Positions 32,864-44,832 are shown, numbered from the stretch's first letter. The stretch is DNA of 64,000 nt from Elephas maximus indicus (GCF_024166365.1 NW_026060237.1:2418001-2482000); one strand, 5' to 3'. The notes: generated by a model not told the origin, from the sequence alone. Made by a program: numbers and translations.

Positions 32864-33868
32864 GATCTTGAGAAATAGTAAAAACTGAGAAGAACACATA
32901 CTTTTGTGGTTACGAAGGGGGGAGGGAGGGAGTGAGGGAGGGATGGAGAGGGGTTTTTTATTGATTAATCAGTAGATAAGAACTGCTTTGGGTGAAGGGA
33001 AAGACAGCACTCAATACATGGAAGGTCAGCTCAGTTGGACTGGACCAAAAGCAAAGAAGTTTCCGGGATAAAATGAATGCTTCAAAGGTCAGCGGAGCAG
33101 GGGCGGGGGTCTGGGGAACATGGTTTGAGGGGACTTCTAAGTCAATTGGCAAAATAATTCTATTATGAAAACATTCTGCATCCCATTTTGAAATGTGGCG
33201 TCTGGGGTCTTAAATGCTAACAAGCGGCCATCTAAGATGCATCAATTGGTCTCAACCCACCTGGAGCAAAGGAAAATGAAGAACACCAAGGCCACACGAC
33301 AACTAAGAGCCCAAGAGACAGAAAGGGCCACATGAACCAGAGACCTACATCACCCTGAGACCAGAAGAACTAGTTGGTGCCCGGCCACAATCGATGACTG
33401 CCCTGACAGGGAGCGCAACAGAGAACTCCTGAGGGAACAGATCAGTGGGATGCAGACCCCAAATTCTCATAAAAAGACTATACTTAATGGTCTGACTGAG
33501 ACTAGAGGAATCCCGGTGGCAATGCTCCCCAGACCTTCTGTTGGCACAGGACAGGAACCATCCCTGAAGACAACTCATCAGACATGAAAGGGACTGGTCA
33601 GCGGGTGGGAGAGAGATGCTGATGAAGAGTGAGCTAATTATATCAGGTGGACACTTGAGAGTGTGTTGGCAACTCTTGTCTGGAGGGGGGATGGGAGGAT
33701 AGAGAGAGAGGGAAGCTGGCAAAATTGTCACGAAAGGACAGCCTGAAAGGGCTGACTCAAGAGGGGGAGAACAAGTGGGAGTATGGAGTAAGATGTATGT
33801 AAAATTATATGTGACAGACTGATTGGATTTGTAAACGTTCACTTGAAGCTTAATAAAAGTTAATAAAA

Positions 33869-33878
33869 AAAAAACTCC
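33869..33878 (+). repeat. Target-site duplication of the inner L1, 3' copy
   Basis: 'aaaaaactcc', matching 27284-27293. The boundary with the A-tail is ambiguous by a few A residues. Confidence 0.8.
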
Positions 33879-36800
33879 TAACAAAGAAAAGCCCTGGTCT
33901 GAGTGGCTTCAGTGCAGTGTTCCACCAAATTTTCAGAGAAGAGTTAACAGCACTACTACTAAAGGTATTTCAGAGCATAGAAAAGGACAGACTACCCCCA
34001 AACTCATTCTATGAAACCATATATCCCTGAAACCAAAACCAGGTAAAGATACCACAGGAAAAAAAAATTATAGACCTATATCCCTCATGAATGTAGATGC
34101 AAAAATCCTCAACAAAATTCTAGCGCATAGAATTCAACAACATATCAAAAAAAATAATTCACCATGACCAAGTGGCATTCATACCAGGTATGCAGGGATG
34201 GTTCAACATGAGAGAAACAATTAATGTAACCCACCGCATAAATAAAACAAAAGACAAGAATCACATGATTTTATCAATCCATGCAGAAAAGGCATTTGAC
34301 AAAGTTCAACACTCATTCATGATAAAAACTCTCAGCAAAATAGGAATAGAAGGAAAATTCCTCAACATAATAGAAAGGCATTTTTACAAAGCCAACACCC
34401 AAAATCACCTTAAATGGAGAGAGCCTGAAAACATTCCCACTGAGGTTGGCAACCAGACAAGGATACCCTTTATCAGCACTCTTACTTAACATTGAGCCGG
34501 AAGTCCTAGCCAAAGCAATTAGGCTAGATAAAGAAAAAAAGGGCATCCAGATTGCAAGGAAGAAGTAAATGTATCTCTGTTTGCAGAGGACATGATCTTA
34601 TACACAGAAAACCCTAAGGAATCCTCCAGAAAACTACTGAAATAGAAGAGTTCAGCAGAGTATCAGGATACAAGATAAACGTATGAAAATCGGTTGGATT
34701 CCTCTACACTGACAAAAAGAACATCGAAGAGGAAATTGCCAAATTAATGCCATTTAGAGTAGCCCCCAAGAAGGCACAATATTAGGAGTAAATCTTACCA
34801 CAGATGTAAAAGACTTATACAAAGAAAACTAGAGTACACTTCTGCAAGAAACCAAAAGAGACTTAGATAAGTGGAAGAACATACCTTGCTCGTGGATAGG
34901 AAGACTTAACATTATAAAAATCTCTATTTTACCAAAAGCCATCTATACATTTAAAGCAATTCCAATCCAAATCCCAACGACATTCTTTAATGAGATGGAG
35001 AAACAAATCACCAATTTCATATGGAAGGGAAAGAGACCCCAGATAAGTAGGGCATTACTGAAAAAGAAGAACAAAGTGGGAGGCCTTACTTTACCTGATT
35101 TTAGAACCTATTATACCACCAGAGTAGTCAAAACAGCGTGGTACCGGTAAAAAAACAAATACATGGACCAATGGAACAGAATTGAGAATCCAAACATAAA
35201 TCCACCCACATATCAGCAGCTGATATTTGACAAAGCCCCCAAAACAGTTAAATGGGGAAAAGACAGTCTTTTTAACAAATGGTGCTGGCATAACTGGATA
35301 CCCATCTGCAAAAAAATGAAACAAGACCCATACCTCCCTCCATCCACAAAAACTAACTCGAAATGTATTAAAGAACTAAATATAAAATCTGAATGATAAA
35401 GATCATGGAATAAAAAATAGGGACAACATTAGGATCCCTAATACATGCCATAAAGAGCATACAAAACATTATAAAGAATGTAGAAGAAAAACTAGATAAG
35501 TGGGAGCTCCTAAAAATCAAATGCTTATGCTAATCCAAAGACTTCACCAAAAGAGTAAAAAGACTACCTACAGACTGGGAATAAGTTTTTAGCTATGACA
35601 TTTCTGATTAGCACCTGATCTCTAAAATCGACCTGATACTGCAAAAATTCAACTGCAAAAGACAATTCAATTTAAAAATGGGCAAAAGATATGAATAGAC
35701 ACTTCACTAAAGAAGACATTCAGGTAGCTAACAGATATACGAGGAAATGTTCGCAATCCTTTAGCCATTTGAGAAATGCAGATTAAAACTACAATGAGAT
35801 TTCATCTCACTCCAACAAGGCTGTCATTAATCCAAAAAACAATAACTGTTGGAGAGGCTGTGGAGTGATTGGTACACTTCTGCACAGCTGGTGGGAATGT
35901 CAAATGGTATAAGGAATTTGGAAATCGATATGGTGCTTCCTTAAAAAGGTAGAAATAGAGCTACCATAGGATCTAGCAATCCCAGTCCTTGGAATATATC
36001 CTAGAGCAATAACAGCCTTTACACGAACAGATATATGCACACCCATGTTTATTGCAGCACTGTTTACAATAGCAAAAACATGGAAGCAACCAAGGTGCCC
36101 ATCAAAGGATGAATGGTTAAATGTGGGATATTCACACAATGGAACACAGTGAGGAATCTGTGAAACATTTCATAACATGAAGGAACCTGGAAGGCATTAT
36201 GCTGAGTGAAATGAGTCAGTTGCAAAAAGCCAAATATTGTATAAGACCACTATTCTAAGAACTTGAGAAATAGTTTAAACTGAGAAGAAAACATTCTTTT
36301 GTGGTTACTTCGGAGAGGGGGGAAGGAGGGAGGATGGGAGAGGGCTATGCACTAATTAGACAGTAGATAAGAACTACTTTAGGTGAAGCAAAAGACAGCA
36401 CACAATACAGGAGAGGTTAGCACAATTGGACTAAACCAAAAGCAAAGAAGTTTCCTGAATAAACTGAATGCTTCAAAGGCCATTGTAGCAGAGGCAGGGT
36501 TCTGGTGACCATGGTTTCAGGGGACATCTAAGTCAATTGGCATAATAAAATCTATTAACAAAACATTCTGCATCCCACTTTGAAGAGTGACAACTGAGGT
36601 CTTAAATGCTAGCAAGCAGCCATCTAAGATGCATCAATTGGTCTCAACCCACCTGGATCAAAGGAGAATGAAGAACACCAAGGACACAAAGAGACAGAAA
36701 AGACCACCTGAACCAGCGACTATATCATCCTGAGACGAGAAGAACTAGATGGTGCCTGGCTACAACCGATGACTGCCCTGATGGGGAACACAACAGAGAA

Positions 36801-37255
36801 CCCCTGTGGGAGCAGGAGAGCAGTGGGATGCAGACCCCAAATCCTCATAAGACCAAAATTAATAGTATGAGACTGGAAGGACTCCAGTGGTCATGGCCCC
36901 CAGACCTTCTGTTGTCCCAGGACAGGAACCATTCCTGAAGCCAACTCTTCAGACATGGATTGGACTGGAAATGGGTTGGAGAGGGATGCTGGTAAGGAGT
37001 GAGCTTCTTGGATCAGGTGGACACTTGAGACTATGTCGGCATCTCCTGCCTGGAGGGGAGATGAGGGGGTGGAGGGGGTTAGAAGCTGGCAGAAAGGACA
37101 CTAAAAGAGAGAATGGAGGGAGGAAGCAGGCTGTCTCATTAGGGGAAGAGTAATTGGGAGTGTGTAGCAAGGTGTATATGGGTTTTTGTGTGAGAAACTG
37201 ACTTGATTTGTAAACTTTCACTTAAAGCACAATAAAAATTATTAAAAAAAAAAAG
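33879..37255 (+). mobile_element. L1 (host copy), 3' portion: ORF2 RT to 3' UTR
   Basis: It continues the host ORF2 exactly where 27293 left off ('aaagccctggtctgagtggc', then '[10 protein letters not shown]'-type sequence). It has '[17 protein letters not shown]' (34172-34489), a damaged catalytic loop where 'FADD' is altered to 'tttgcagaggacatgatc' (Phe-Ala-Glu-Asp) near 34581, the C-terminal region (35163-36140), the 3' UTR and an A-tail at about 37245. It is more decayed than the inner L1. Confidence 0.9.
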
Positions 37256-37899
37256 AATTACTCTCTGTCAGGTCTGGGCAACTGCAGTGTATGCCTTTCC
37301 CATCTTGTTAAACCTTTCCATGTCTGTATATTCAGTATCTAGGTCTCAGTCTGAGTCTTCCATTTTACTCCTGCCCTGGGTATTGTTTCATTTGGAGATG
37401 CCACCAACAGCCTTCTTAAAATGGCCATACAGGCTGGTTTGATGAGCAGAGCGTGGAAGGTCTACAAATACCCTTCCCACTGTCCCTGCTACCACTCGCT
37501 CCTAATTTGATAATCAGTCTAGTTCTCCAGCCCTTCCTTGGGGACAGTTCTGAGATCGCAGAATTCATCAATCTTGTTTTTTCCTCTCATTGTTGTAGGG
37601 GGTCGTGAGTGTACTATATTAATTCTGCCTACTCACTGGAATTCCTCTTTCTGACCCTTCTTATGTCACCTTTTTGTTATTCAGCATCTACTTCATTGCC
37701 ATAAATTTTGATTGTCTTTCAGATTTCTGACAAATTGCTTCTACCAGTTTGTTTCTTGGAATTTTTGTTCAGGGAAGGAATGTGAAGCACTTATGCTAAC
37801 TCCTCCTCAATTAAATTAAACTAGTAGTTATCAGATGTGGGAGGTTTTCAGCATGCATATTCGTTTATAGAGGAGATAAAGCTTAAAAGGTTTGTAGGT
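37256..37899. other. Gene-free DNA between L1 and RTE
   Basis: It may include an old LINE relic, but I cannot name it. No open frame of note. Confidence 0.45.
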
Positions 37900-39390
37900 A
37901 TTCTATGAGCAAGAACCTATGGGATTGAAGAAAGAAGCTGAAGCTACACTGCAGGTGTTGGTCAAAAACATAGGAACTGACAGAATACCCATGCAGATGC
38001 TTCAACAAATGAATGTGGTATTGGAAGTGCTCACAGCAACCCGGCCAATCTACTGGATGAGATCCATATTTGATACCATTCGAAAGAAAGGTGATCCAAC
38101 AGAGTGCAGAAATTATCAAACGATATCATTAATATCACATGCAGGTAAAATTTTGCTGAAGATAATTAAAAATGGTTGTAGTAGTATATCAAAAGGGAAC
38201 ATCCATAAATTCAAGTTGGATTCAGAAGAGGACACAGAAAAAGTATTATCATTGCTGATGTCAGATGGGTCATGGCTGAAAGCAGAGAATACAGGAAAGA
38301 TATCTACATGTGTTTTATTGACTGTGCAAAGGCATTCAATTTTGTGGATCATAACAAATTATGGATCACATTGTGAAGTATGGGGATTTTAGAACACTTA
38401 ATTTTGCTGATACGGAACCTGTACATAGACCACAAATCAGCTGCTCAAGCAGAACAAGGGAATACTGTGTGCTTTAAAATCAGGAAATGTATGCATTGGG
38501 GTTATATGCTTTCACCATACATACTCAATTTGTATGCTGATCAAATAATGTGAGAAGCTGGACTATCTCAAGAAAAATGTGCCATCAGGATTGCAGGAAG
38601 ACTCATTAATAATCTGAGAGAGGCAGATGATACCGCCTGGCTTACTGAAGGCGAAGTGGGCTTGAAGCACTTACTGATAAAGATCAAAGACTACAGCCTT
38701 CAGTATGAATTACACCCCAACATACAGAAAAGAAAAATCCTTACAAATGGGACAACAAGCAGCATCATGATAAACAGAGGAAAGGTGGAAGTTGTCAAGG
38801 ATTTCATTTTACTTGGATACACCATCGGTGCCAGCAGTCAATAAATCAAATGATGTATTTCACTGGGCAAATCTTCTGCATAAAGACCTCTTTAAAGTGT
38901 TGAATAGCTTAGATGTTACTTTGAGGACTAAAGTGCACCTGACCCAAGCCATGATGTTTTCAATCACCTCATAAGCATTCAAAAGCTGGACAATGAATAA
39001 CGAAGTCTGAAGAAGAACTGATGCCTTTGAGTTTACAATGTTGGGGAAGGTTATTGAATACACTACAAACTGCCAGAAGAACGAACAAATCTGTCTCGGG
39101 AGAAGTGCAGCCAGACTGTTCCTTGAAGGCAAGGATGGAAAGACTTCATCTCACACAGTTTGGACATGTTATCTGGGGGGAGGAACATCATGCTTGGTAG
39201 AGGGTCAGCAAGAAAGAAGAAGGCCTCTGACCAGATGGATTAGCGCAGTGTCTGCAAACAATGGATTCAAACATAGCAGCCATTGTGAGGATGGTGCAGG
39301 GACAGGCAGTGTCTCATTCTGCTGTACACAGAGTCGCTATGAGTCAGAGTGGACTAAATGGCACCAAACAGTGACAACAAAGATGATAGT
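37900..39390 (+). mobile_element. RTE element, sense, 5'-truncated
   Basis: It starts within the reverse transcriptase ('VLVKNIGTDRIPMQMLQQM', 37919-38392) and continues through 'FKLDSEEDTEKVLSLLM' to the 3' end ('RRPLTRWISAVSANN', 39038-39424) and terminal 'caccaaacagtgacaacaaa'. Multiple frame breaks. It differs from the minus-strand RTE at 14100-16540 far more than the inverted-repeat arms differ from each other. Confidence 0.85.
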
Positions 39391-39614
39391 GTGCATACAT
39401 ACCCTGTTATATAATCTTCAATGAGTATTACAATCATACAGCAGGAAAACTTATCCAAGGGAAAACAAGAGGCCAAAGTTCATACCAGCAGGAGCCTGCA
39501 TTAATATCATAGCAAGAAACAGGTCATGGTTGTTGCAGCCAGGAAATTAGCATCTACATCCAGCTGAAGAGGAACTCAAGATATGTATACTTGGAAACTA
39601 AATCCACATCCCAA

Positions 39615-39770
39615 TAGGAACCCTGGTGGCACAGTGTTTAAGAGTTACAGCTGCTAACCAGAAGATCGGCAGTTCAAATCCACCAGACACTCCTTTGAAA
39701 ACCATGTGGCAGTTCTACTCCTTCCTACAGAGTTGCTGTGCATCAGAATCCACTCGATGGCAATGAGTAA
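39615..39770 (+). mobile_element. AfroSINE-like SINE inside the minisatellite
   Basis: 'ggaaccctggtggcacagtg' to 'agaatccactcgatggcaat', a well-preserved copy. Confidence 0.92.
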
Positions 39771-40362
39771 TGGGCAGTAGGAAATATGGCATATTTATTA
39801 CAGTCAAGAGGTTAGCATGCATGCCCAAAGAAAAACATGGTGGGGTAAAAGAAGGTCTTAGACTAAATATTTACCTACAAAATAATAATAATACTAATGT
39901 CAAGGTTGTTACACCCATAAAGTTTGTGCTCACAGCCAGTGAAATAAGAGGTCAGAATTAATAAAACCTGGAACTCATCCATATCCTAACATAAAGTAGG
40001 GCACAATGTTACAACCTCCATATACAAGGAGAAAGGAGGTTAGGGTTCAAGGAATCATGAGCCTGAAATCATATTTTAGTAAGAGGTACATCATACTTCT
40101 TAAAGCCAGGAAGCTACATTCACATACTATTTAAGAGAAGATCAGGGTTCATAAAGCCCTGGTCTGACTCAGATTGTGCTAAGAATCATGTTACGTTTCC
40201 TATAAGCAGATAAGTAGCAACCATGTTCACAGACAAAAACAGATTAGGATTCATAAAGCTAACAGCCTACATCCATGTTCTAGTAAAAATAGCTCATGGC
40301 TCTCATGGCCAGGAAGCTAGAATCCCTATCCTATGAAACGTAAAGACACAGTTTAAAGAATC

Positions 40363-41064
40363 CAAATCTGAGTAAAAACCTGAAAGTGGACCTGAGTATT
40401 AAAGAGGCCGTGGTTGTTAAAGTCAAGAAACTCACATGTTGGGAGACTGAAGGTCAGGGTTCCCTGAGCCAGAAAAATGCATCCATAGCCAAGGGAAAAG
40501 GAGGCCAGAGTAGGTACAGCCAGATAGGTAGTATTCATATTCATGATTAAAGATGGTCAGAGTCCATATGAAAGGAAATTTGCATTAATACCCTACTTAA
40601 AAAAAGACACACAGCTTGTGAGGGCTGGAAATTAGCATCTATACCCAGAGAAACGTGAAGGCAGGATTCATAGAGAAGAATGTTTATGTATGTACTAGTG
40701 AGAAAAAGGTCATTTTTAACAAAGCTAGAGGGCAACATCCATAGACTTAAAATAATGTCTATGCCTTTACTAAGATATTGACATAATAGTAAGGATTATG
40801 GCATGATTGTTACAAAAAGGAAGTTAGCAACCATATCCAAGGGGAAAAAAGAATAACAAAAAAGATCAGATTTCATAGAGCCAGAATCTTAACCCAGATT
40901 CTGGCTATGAAATAGTCAAAGGCAGTATGGTTAGAAAGCTAGCATCCTATTCAAGTAGACAACAGGTCAGGGTTCATAGAGCTTGATACATGCACACATT
41001 TTTTAATAAGAAATATGATGTGTTACAGCCATAATCTGCTAATAGAGAAGTTCATGATTCATAG
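40363..41064 (-). repeat. Right arm of large inverted repeat, block 2
   Basis: Reverse complement of 13398-14099. The array continues to 39440 on this side but is absent beyond 14099 on the left. Confidence 0.88.
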
Positions 41065-41099
41065 TCAAGGGGTGTAGTATACGAAAGGAAAAAAAAAAA

Positions 41100-41260
41100 A
41101 AACCCATTGCCCTTGACTTGATCCCTACTCAGAGTCATGCTATAGGTTAGAGAAGAACTGCCCCATAGTGGTTAGAAGAAGCAGCTGGTGGATTCAAACT
41201 ACCAACTTTTTGGTTGGCAGCCAAATGCTTAACCACTGCCGCATTAGCGCTAAAACAAAA
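41100..41260 (-). mobile_element. AfroSINE-like SINE, antisense (pair of 6163-6325)
   Basis: 'cccattgcccttgacttgat' to 'aaccactgccgcattagc'. Confidence 0.82.
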
Positions 41261-41269
41261 TTCTAGCTC

Positions 41270-41640
41270 AAAAAAAAAAAAAAGGACCAGATATACTGGC
41301 CTGATAGAGACTGGAGAAACCTTTAGACTATGGCCTGCACACACCCTTTCAGCTCAGTAATGAAATCACTCCTGAGGTTCACCCTTCAGCCAAAGAATGG
41401 ACAGGCCCATAAAACAAAACAAGACTAAAGGGGCGCACCAGCCCTGGGGCAAGGACTAGAAGGCAGGAGGGGACAGGAAAGCTGGCAATAGGGAACCCAA
41501 GTTCGAAAATGGAAGAGTGTTAACATGTCATGGAGTCAGTAACCAATGTCACAAAACAATACATGTACTAATTGTTTAATGAGAAGCTAGTTTGTTCTAT
41601 AAACACTCATCTAAAGTACAATAAAAAAAGGAAAAAAGAA
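41270..41640 (+). mobile_element. L1 3' UTR fragment (pair of 5765-6150)
   Basis: Ends in an A-rich tail ('acaataaaaaaaggaaaaaa'), consistent with sense orientation here. Confidence 0.72.
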
Positions 41641-41699
41641 CAAGTGTTTTTATTGGAGCCTGCTTTTTCCAATATCCCTTTTCCTATGGCAAATATATA

Positions 41700-41912
41700 T
41701 GTGTTGTTATTGTTAGGCGCGGTTCAGTCCATGTTGACTTATGGTGACCCCATGTGACAGAGAAGAACTGCCCTGTAGGGTTTTCTAGGCTGTGATCTTT
41801 ACAGGAGCAGATCCCCAGATCTTTGTCCAGCAGAGCCACAGGATGGGTTTGAACCACCAAACTGTCAGTTAGCAGTGGAGTGGTTAACCATCGTGCCACC
41901 AGAGCTCTTTGA
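41700..41912 (-). mobile_element. AfroSINE-like SINE, antisense (pair of 5500-5715)
   Basis: 'gttgttattgttaggcgcgg' to 'gtgccaccagagctcttt'. The end 'ttgttaggcgc' is less decayed than in the left copy. Confidence 0.86.
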
Positions 41913-42499
41913 ATATAGGCATACCTGTTGAGTCAGAATCCATTCCACAGCAATGGGTTTGGTTTGGGTAGATTAAAGAGAATCATTTAGCAAAGGCAGA
42001 AATTAACATTATCTGACTTCTGAAATGATGTGCTCAAAATCACCCACGCAATGTCCTTTCCAAAAAGCTTAAATGGAATCTAATCATGAGAAAACCATTA
42101 AACAAATTCAGGGTGAAGGGCACTCTATGCAATAGCCAGCATGAACTCTTTACACTTGTCAAATCTGTGAAACAAACAAACCCAAAAGGCAGAGGGACAA
42201 CTCCAGGTTAAAAGAGAATAAAAAGACGTGACAACCAAAAGACAGGCACAATCATTAATGGAGCCGGAGTTTAAAAAAAACAAGTGTAACGGGGAATTTT
42301 GACACAACAGAAAATTTTTAACATGAGATGGTACATTAGAGGACATTATTGTGTCAATTTTTAAATGTCTTAGACGTGACAGTGATAATTTTACTATGTT
42401 TATATAGGACGATGTCTTTGTTTTGAGGGGATGCTCCCTGAAGAATTTAGTATTTAACATGTCTTGGTGCCTTACTTTTAAATGATTCAGAAATATATA

Positions 42500-42655
42500 T
42501 ATAACCCACTGCGGTTGAGTCTATTTCGACTCTTAGTGACCCTATAGGAAAGAGCAGAACTGCCCCGTAGAATTCCCAAGGAGTGCCTGGTGGATTTGAC
42601 TGGCAACCTTTTAACTAGCAGCCATAACTGTTAACCTTTACAATACCAGGGTTTC
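42500..42655 (-). mobile_element. AfroSINE-like SINE, antisense (tandem copy 1)
   Basis: 'acccactgcggttgagtcta' to 'acaataccagggtttcc'. Confidence 0.82.
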
Positions 42656-42750
42656 CTATATCACTATATATATGTGTATGTATGTACATATAAATATCTA
42701 TATACACATATATAGATATACATACATACATATATATATATATACATACA
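42656..42750. repeat. TA/CATA microsatellite
   Basis: 'tatatatatgtgtatgtatg' and following tatacata repeats. Confidence 0.9.
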
Positions 42751-42824
42751 TGTCTTGGAATAAGTATAGCCACAATGCTCCTTAGAAGAGAGGATGGTGA
42801 GACTTCGTCTCAAGTACTTTTTTC

Positions 42825-42902
42825 ATTATGTGGTTGTCCACCATTTTGTCATCTGATATGATTTTCCTATGTGTTATAAATTCTACCTCTATGATGTTAA
42901 TC
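42825..42902 (+). mobile_element. ERVL-MaLR-like LTR fragment
   Basis: 'ccaccattttgtcatctgat' and 'ttttcctatgtgttataaat' match the 5' part of the solo LTR at 7927-7990. It is truncated on both sides. Confidence 0.65.
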
Positions 42903-42914
42903 CCCCATGTCTCT

Positions 42915-43414
42915 GACTGTTTGTCATACTGTGTGGGCTTGTGTGTTGCTGTGATGCTGGAAGCTATGCCACCGGTATTCAGATACCAGCAGGGTCGCCC
43001 ATGGAGGACAGGTTTCAACTGAGCTTCCAGAATAAGACTAGGAAGAAGGACCCGGCAGTCTACTTCTGAAATGCATTAGCCAGTGAAAACCTTATGAATA
43101 GCAGTGGAACATTGTCTGATATAGTGCTGGAAGATGAGCCCCCCAGGTTGGAAGGCACTCAAAATATGACTGAGGAAGAGCTGCCTCCTCAAAGTAGAGC
43201 TGACCTTAATGACACAGATGGAGTAAAGCTTTCAGGACCTTCATTTGCTGATGCGGCACTACTCAAAATGAGAAGAAACAGCTGCAAACATCCATTAATA
43301 ATCGGAACCTGGAATGTAGAAGTATGAATCTAGGAAAATTGGAAATCATCAAAAATGAAACGGAACGCATAAACATCGATATCCTAGGTATTAGTGAGCT
43401 GAAATGGACTGGTA
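42915..43414 (+). mobile_element. RTE 5' region, sense, truncated
   Basis: From 'gtgttgctgtgatgctggaa' to 'gctgaaatggactggtattg', where the second copy of the tandem duplication begins. The frame 43094-43327 reads 'NSSGTLSDIVLEDEPPRLEG' and '...SCKHPLIIGTWNVEV', the N-terminal lead-in to the RTE endonuclease. It is broken after that. Confidence 0.85.
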
Positions 43415-43654
43415 TTGGAGCCTGAGTTTATATAAAAAACAATTATAAAGGTCAATTTTCACACAACAGAAAATTTTTAATATGGGACGGTACATTAGAG
43501 GACATTATAGTGTCAATTTTTAAATATCTTTTAAATGACAGTAATAATTTTACTAGGGTTATGTAAGAGAATGTCTTCGTTATGAGGAGATGCACCCTGA
43601 AGGATTTAGTATTTAACATGTCTTATTGCATTACTTTTAAATGATTCTAAAGCG

Positions 43655-43821
43655 TATACAAAAACCATTGGCATCAAGTCTATTCCAACTCCTAGTGACC
43701 CTATAGGACAGAGCAGAACTGCCCTGTAGGATTCCCATGGAGTGTCTGATGGATTTGTACTGCCAACCTTTTAGTTAGCAGCTGTAGCTGTTAACCTCAA
43801 CACCACCAGGGTTTCCTATAC
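43655..43821 (-). mobile_element. AfroSINE-like SINE, antisense (pair of 4746-4914)
   Basis: 'aaaaccattggcatcaagtc' to 'acaccaccagggtttcc'. Confidence 0.85.
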
Positions 43822-43900
43822 CACTATATATATTTGTATTTATGTACGCATATATATATATATATATATATAATACATATATACACATATATATACATGT
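43822..43900. repeat. AT microsatellite
   Basis: (ta)n with 'gtacgcat' and 'cacata' interruptions. Confidence 0.92.
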
Positions 43901-44212
43901 CTTGGCATAAGTATAGCCACAATGCTCTTTAGAAGAGAGGATGGTGAGACTTCGTCCCAAGTACTTTGGACATGTTATCAGGAAGGACTAGTCCCTGGAG
44001 AAGGACATCATGCTTGGTAAAGTAGAGGGGCAGTGAAAAACAGGGAGCCCCTCAATTAGATGGATTGACACAGTGGCTGCAACAATGGGCTCAAGCATAA
44101 TGACAACTGTGAGGATGGCACAGGACGAGAAAGTGTTTCATTGTTCTACAGAGTGTCCCTTTGAGTTGGAATCAACTCTACAGCACCTAACAGGAACAAC
44201 AATGAAATATAT
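43900..44212 (+). mobile_element. RTE 3' end, sense (pair of 4352-4672)
   Basis: 'ggagaaggacatcatgcttg', 'tagatggattgacacagtgg', 'gcacctaacaggaacaacaa'. Confidence 0.86.
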
Positions 44213-44234
44213 ATGTATATATGATATATGGCTG

Positions 44235-44430
44235 TGATAGTGCAGTAGTTAAGGCCTTGGCTGCTAAGTGAAAGGTTAGCAGTCAGAACCCACACAAGAG
44301 GCTCTGCGTGAGAAAGACCTGGCAATCTGCTGCTGTAAAGACTACAGCCTAGGAAGCCCTATGTGGCAGTTCTGCTAAGTCACAGGGGATTGCTATGAGT
44401 TAGAGAATCTGGACAGCGCTCGCAACAACA
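44235..44430 (+). mobile_element. AfroSINE-like SINE (pair of 4115-4316)
   Basis: 'gatagtgcagtagttaaggc' to 'agagaatctggacagcgc'. Confidence 0.82.
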
Positions 44431-44477
44431 ATGTGTGTGTGTATTTGTGCATGGGGAGAGAGAAAGAACACAAGCAA

Positions 44478-44832
44478 ACCTCCGTGTTGTTGCTTGCTGT
44501 CTAGTCAGCTCTGACTCGTGACAACCCTATGCATACTACCTGGTCCTGCACCATCTTCATGATTGTTGGTTGGCTTGAGTCCATTGTTGTGGCCACTGTG
44601 TATTCTGATTGGCTTCCACCCCAAGGGACTCATCATCCAGTACTGTATAGGACAGTGTTCTGTTGGGATCCACAGGGTTTTCATTGGCTGACATTCAGAA
44701 GTAAGTTGCCAGGTCTTTCTTTCTAGTCTTAGCCCAGCAGCTGCACTGAAACCTGTCCACCATGGGTGACCCTGCTGGTATTTGAAACACCCATGGCATT
44801 GCTTCCAGCATCACAGCAACATGCAAGGCACT
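44478..44832 (-). mobile_element. RTE-derived deletion element, antisense (pair of 3722-4070)
   Basis: 'cgtgttgttgcttgctgtct' (tail in complement) to 'ttgcttccagcatcacagca' (head in complement), with no coding region between. Confidence 0.77.

Larger units (their letters stand above)
27294..33868 (+). mobile_element. Younger L1, nearly complete, inserted in the host L1
   Basis: It begins with the canonical 5' end ('gggccaagatggcggagtag'). It contains a shortened 5' UTR of about 300 bp, broken ORF1 (27597-28602) and ORF2 (29084-32863), a purine-rich 3' UTR segment ('ggggggagggagggagtgag', about 32917) and a poly-A tail. A 10-bp target-site duplication flanks it. It lies in the ORF2 region of the older L1, in the same orientation. 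Confidence 0.93.
39440..41064 (+). repeat. Degenerate minisatellite, about 51-bp unit (right array)
   Basis: The unit reads roughly 'catagagccaggaagctagc' then 'atccatatcctagtaaaaag' then 'aggtcagggtt'. Unit landmarks fall near 40308, 40361, 40417, 40466, 40517, 40574, 40621, 40716, 40815, 40872, 40930, 40976 and 41024, that is every 46-58 bp with some units skipped. A SINE (39615-39770) interrupts the array. No reading frame runs through it. Confidence 0.78.
42262..42821 (-). repeat. Right-arm tandem duplication, copy 1
   Basis: It matches 43415-43970 with an offset of about 1150-1160 bp: 'acacaacagaaaatttttaa' at 42302 and 43461, and 'tgtcttgg' at 42751 and 43899. It contains old L1-like DNA, a SINE (42500-42655), an AT microsatellite and the first bases of an RTE 3' fragment. 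Confidence 0.85.
43415..43970 (-). repeat. Right-arm tandem duplication, copy 2
   Basis: Second copy of 42262-42821. On the right it continues into a longer RTE 3' fragment that the left arm also has, so this copy is in the ancestral context and copy 1 is the extra one. Confidence 0.83.

Noticed and set aside
14100..39390. RTE copies at 14100-16540 (minus) and 37900-39390 (plus) as a further extension of the inverted repeat
   Set aside because: They are in the right mirror positions, but by eye they differ by roughly a quarter of positions in comparable stretches (14570-14760 against 38100-38330), far more than the arms. They are probably independent insertions of one family.
39440..41064. 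CRISPR-like array
   Set aside because: Units are contiguous and degenerate with no conserved-repeat/variable-spacer pattern, and the surroundings are mammalian.
42661..43900. AT microsatellites as regulatory or origin elements
   Set aside because: They are simple (ta)n and (cata)n tracts attached to SINE or RTE ends, with no further supporting signal.
44228..44478. Plus-strand frames in the SINE-rich parts (for example 4228-4554, 46188-46469, 48797-49037) as small proteins
   Set aside because: They run through SINE or RTE tails. Similar peptides recur wherever these repeats occur in that frame.
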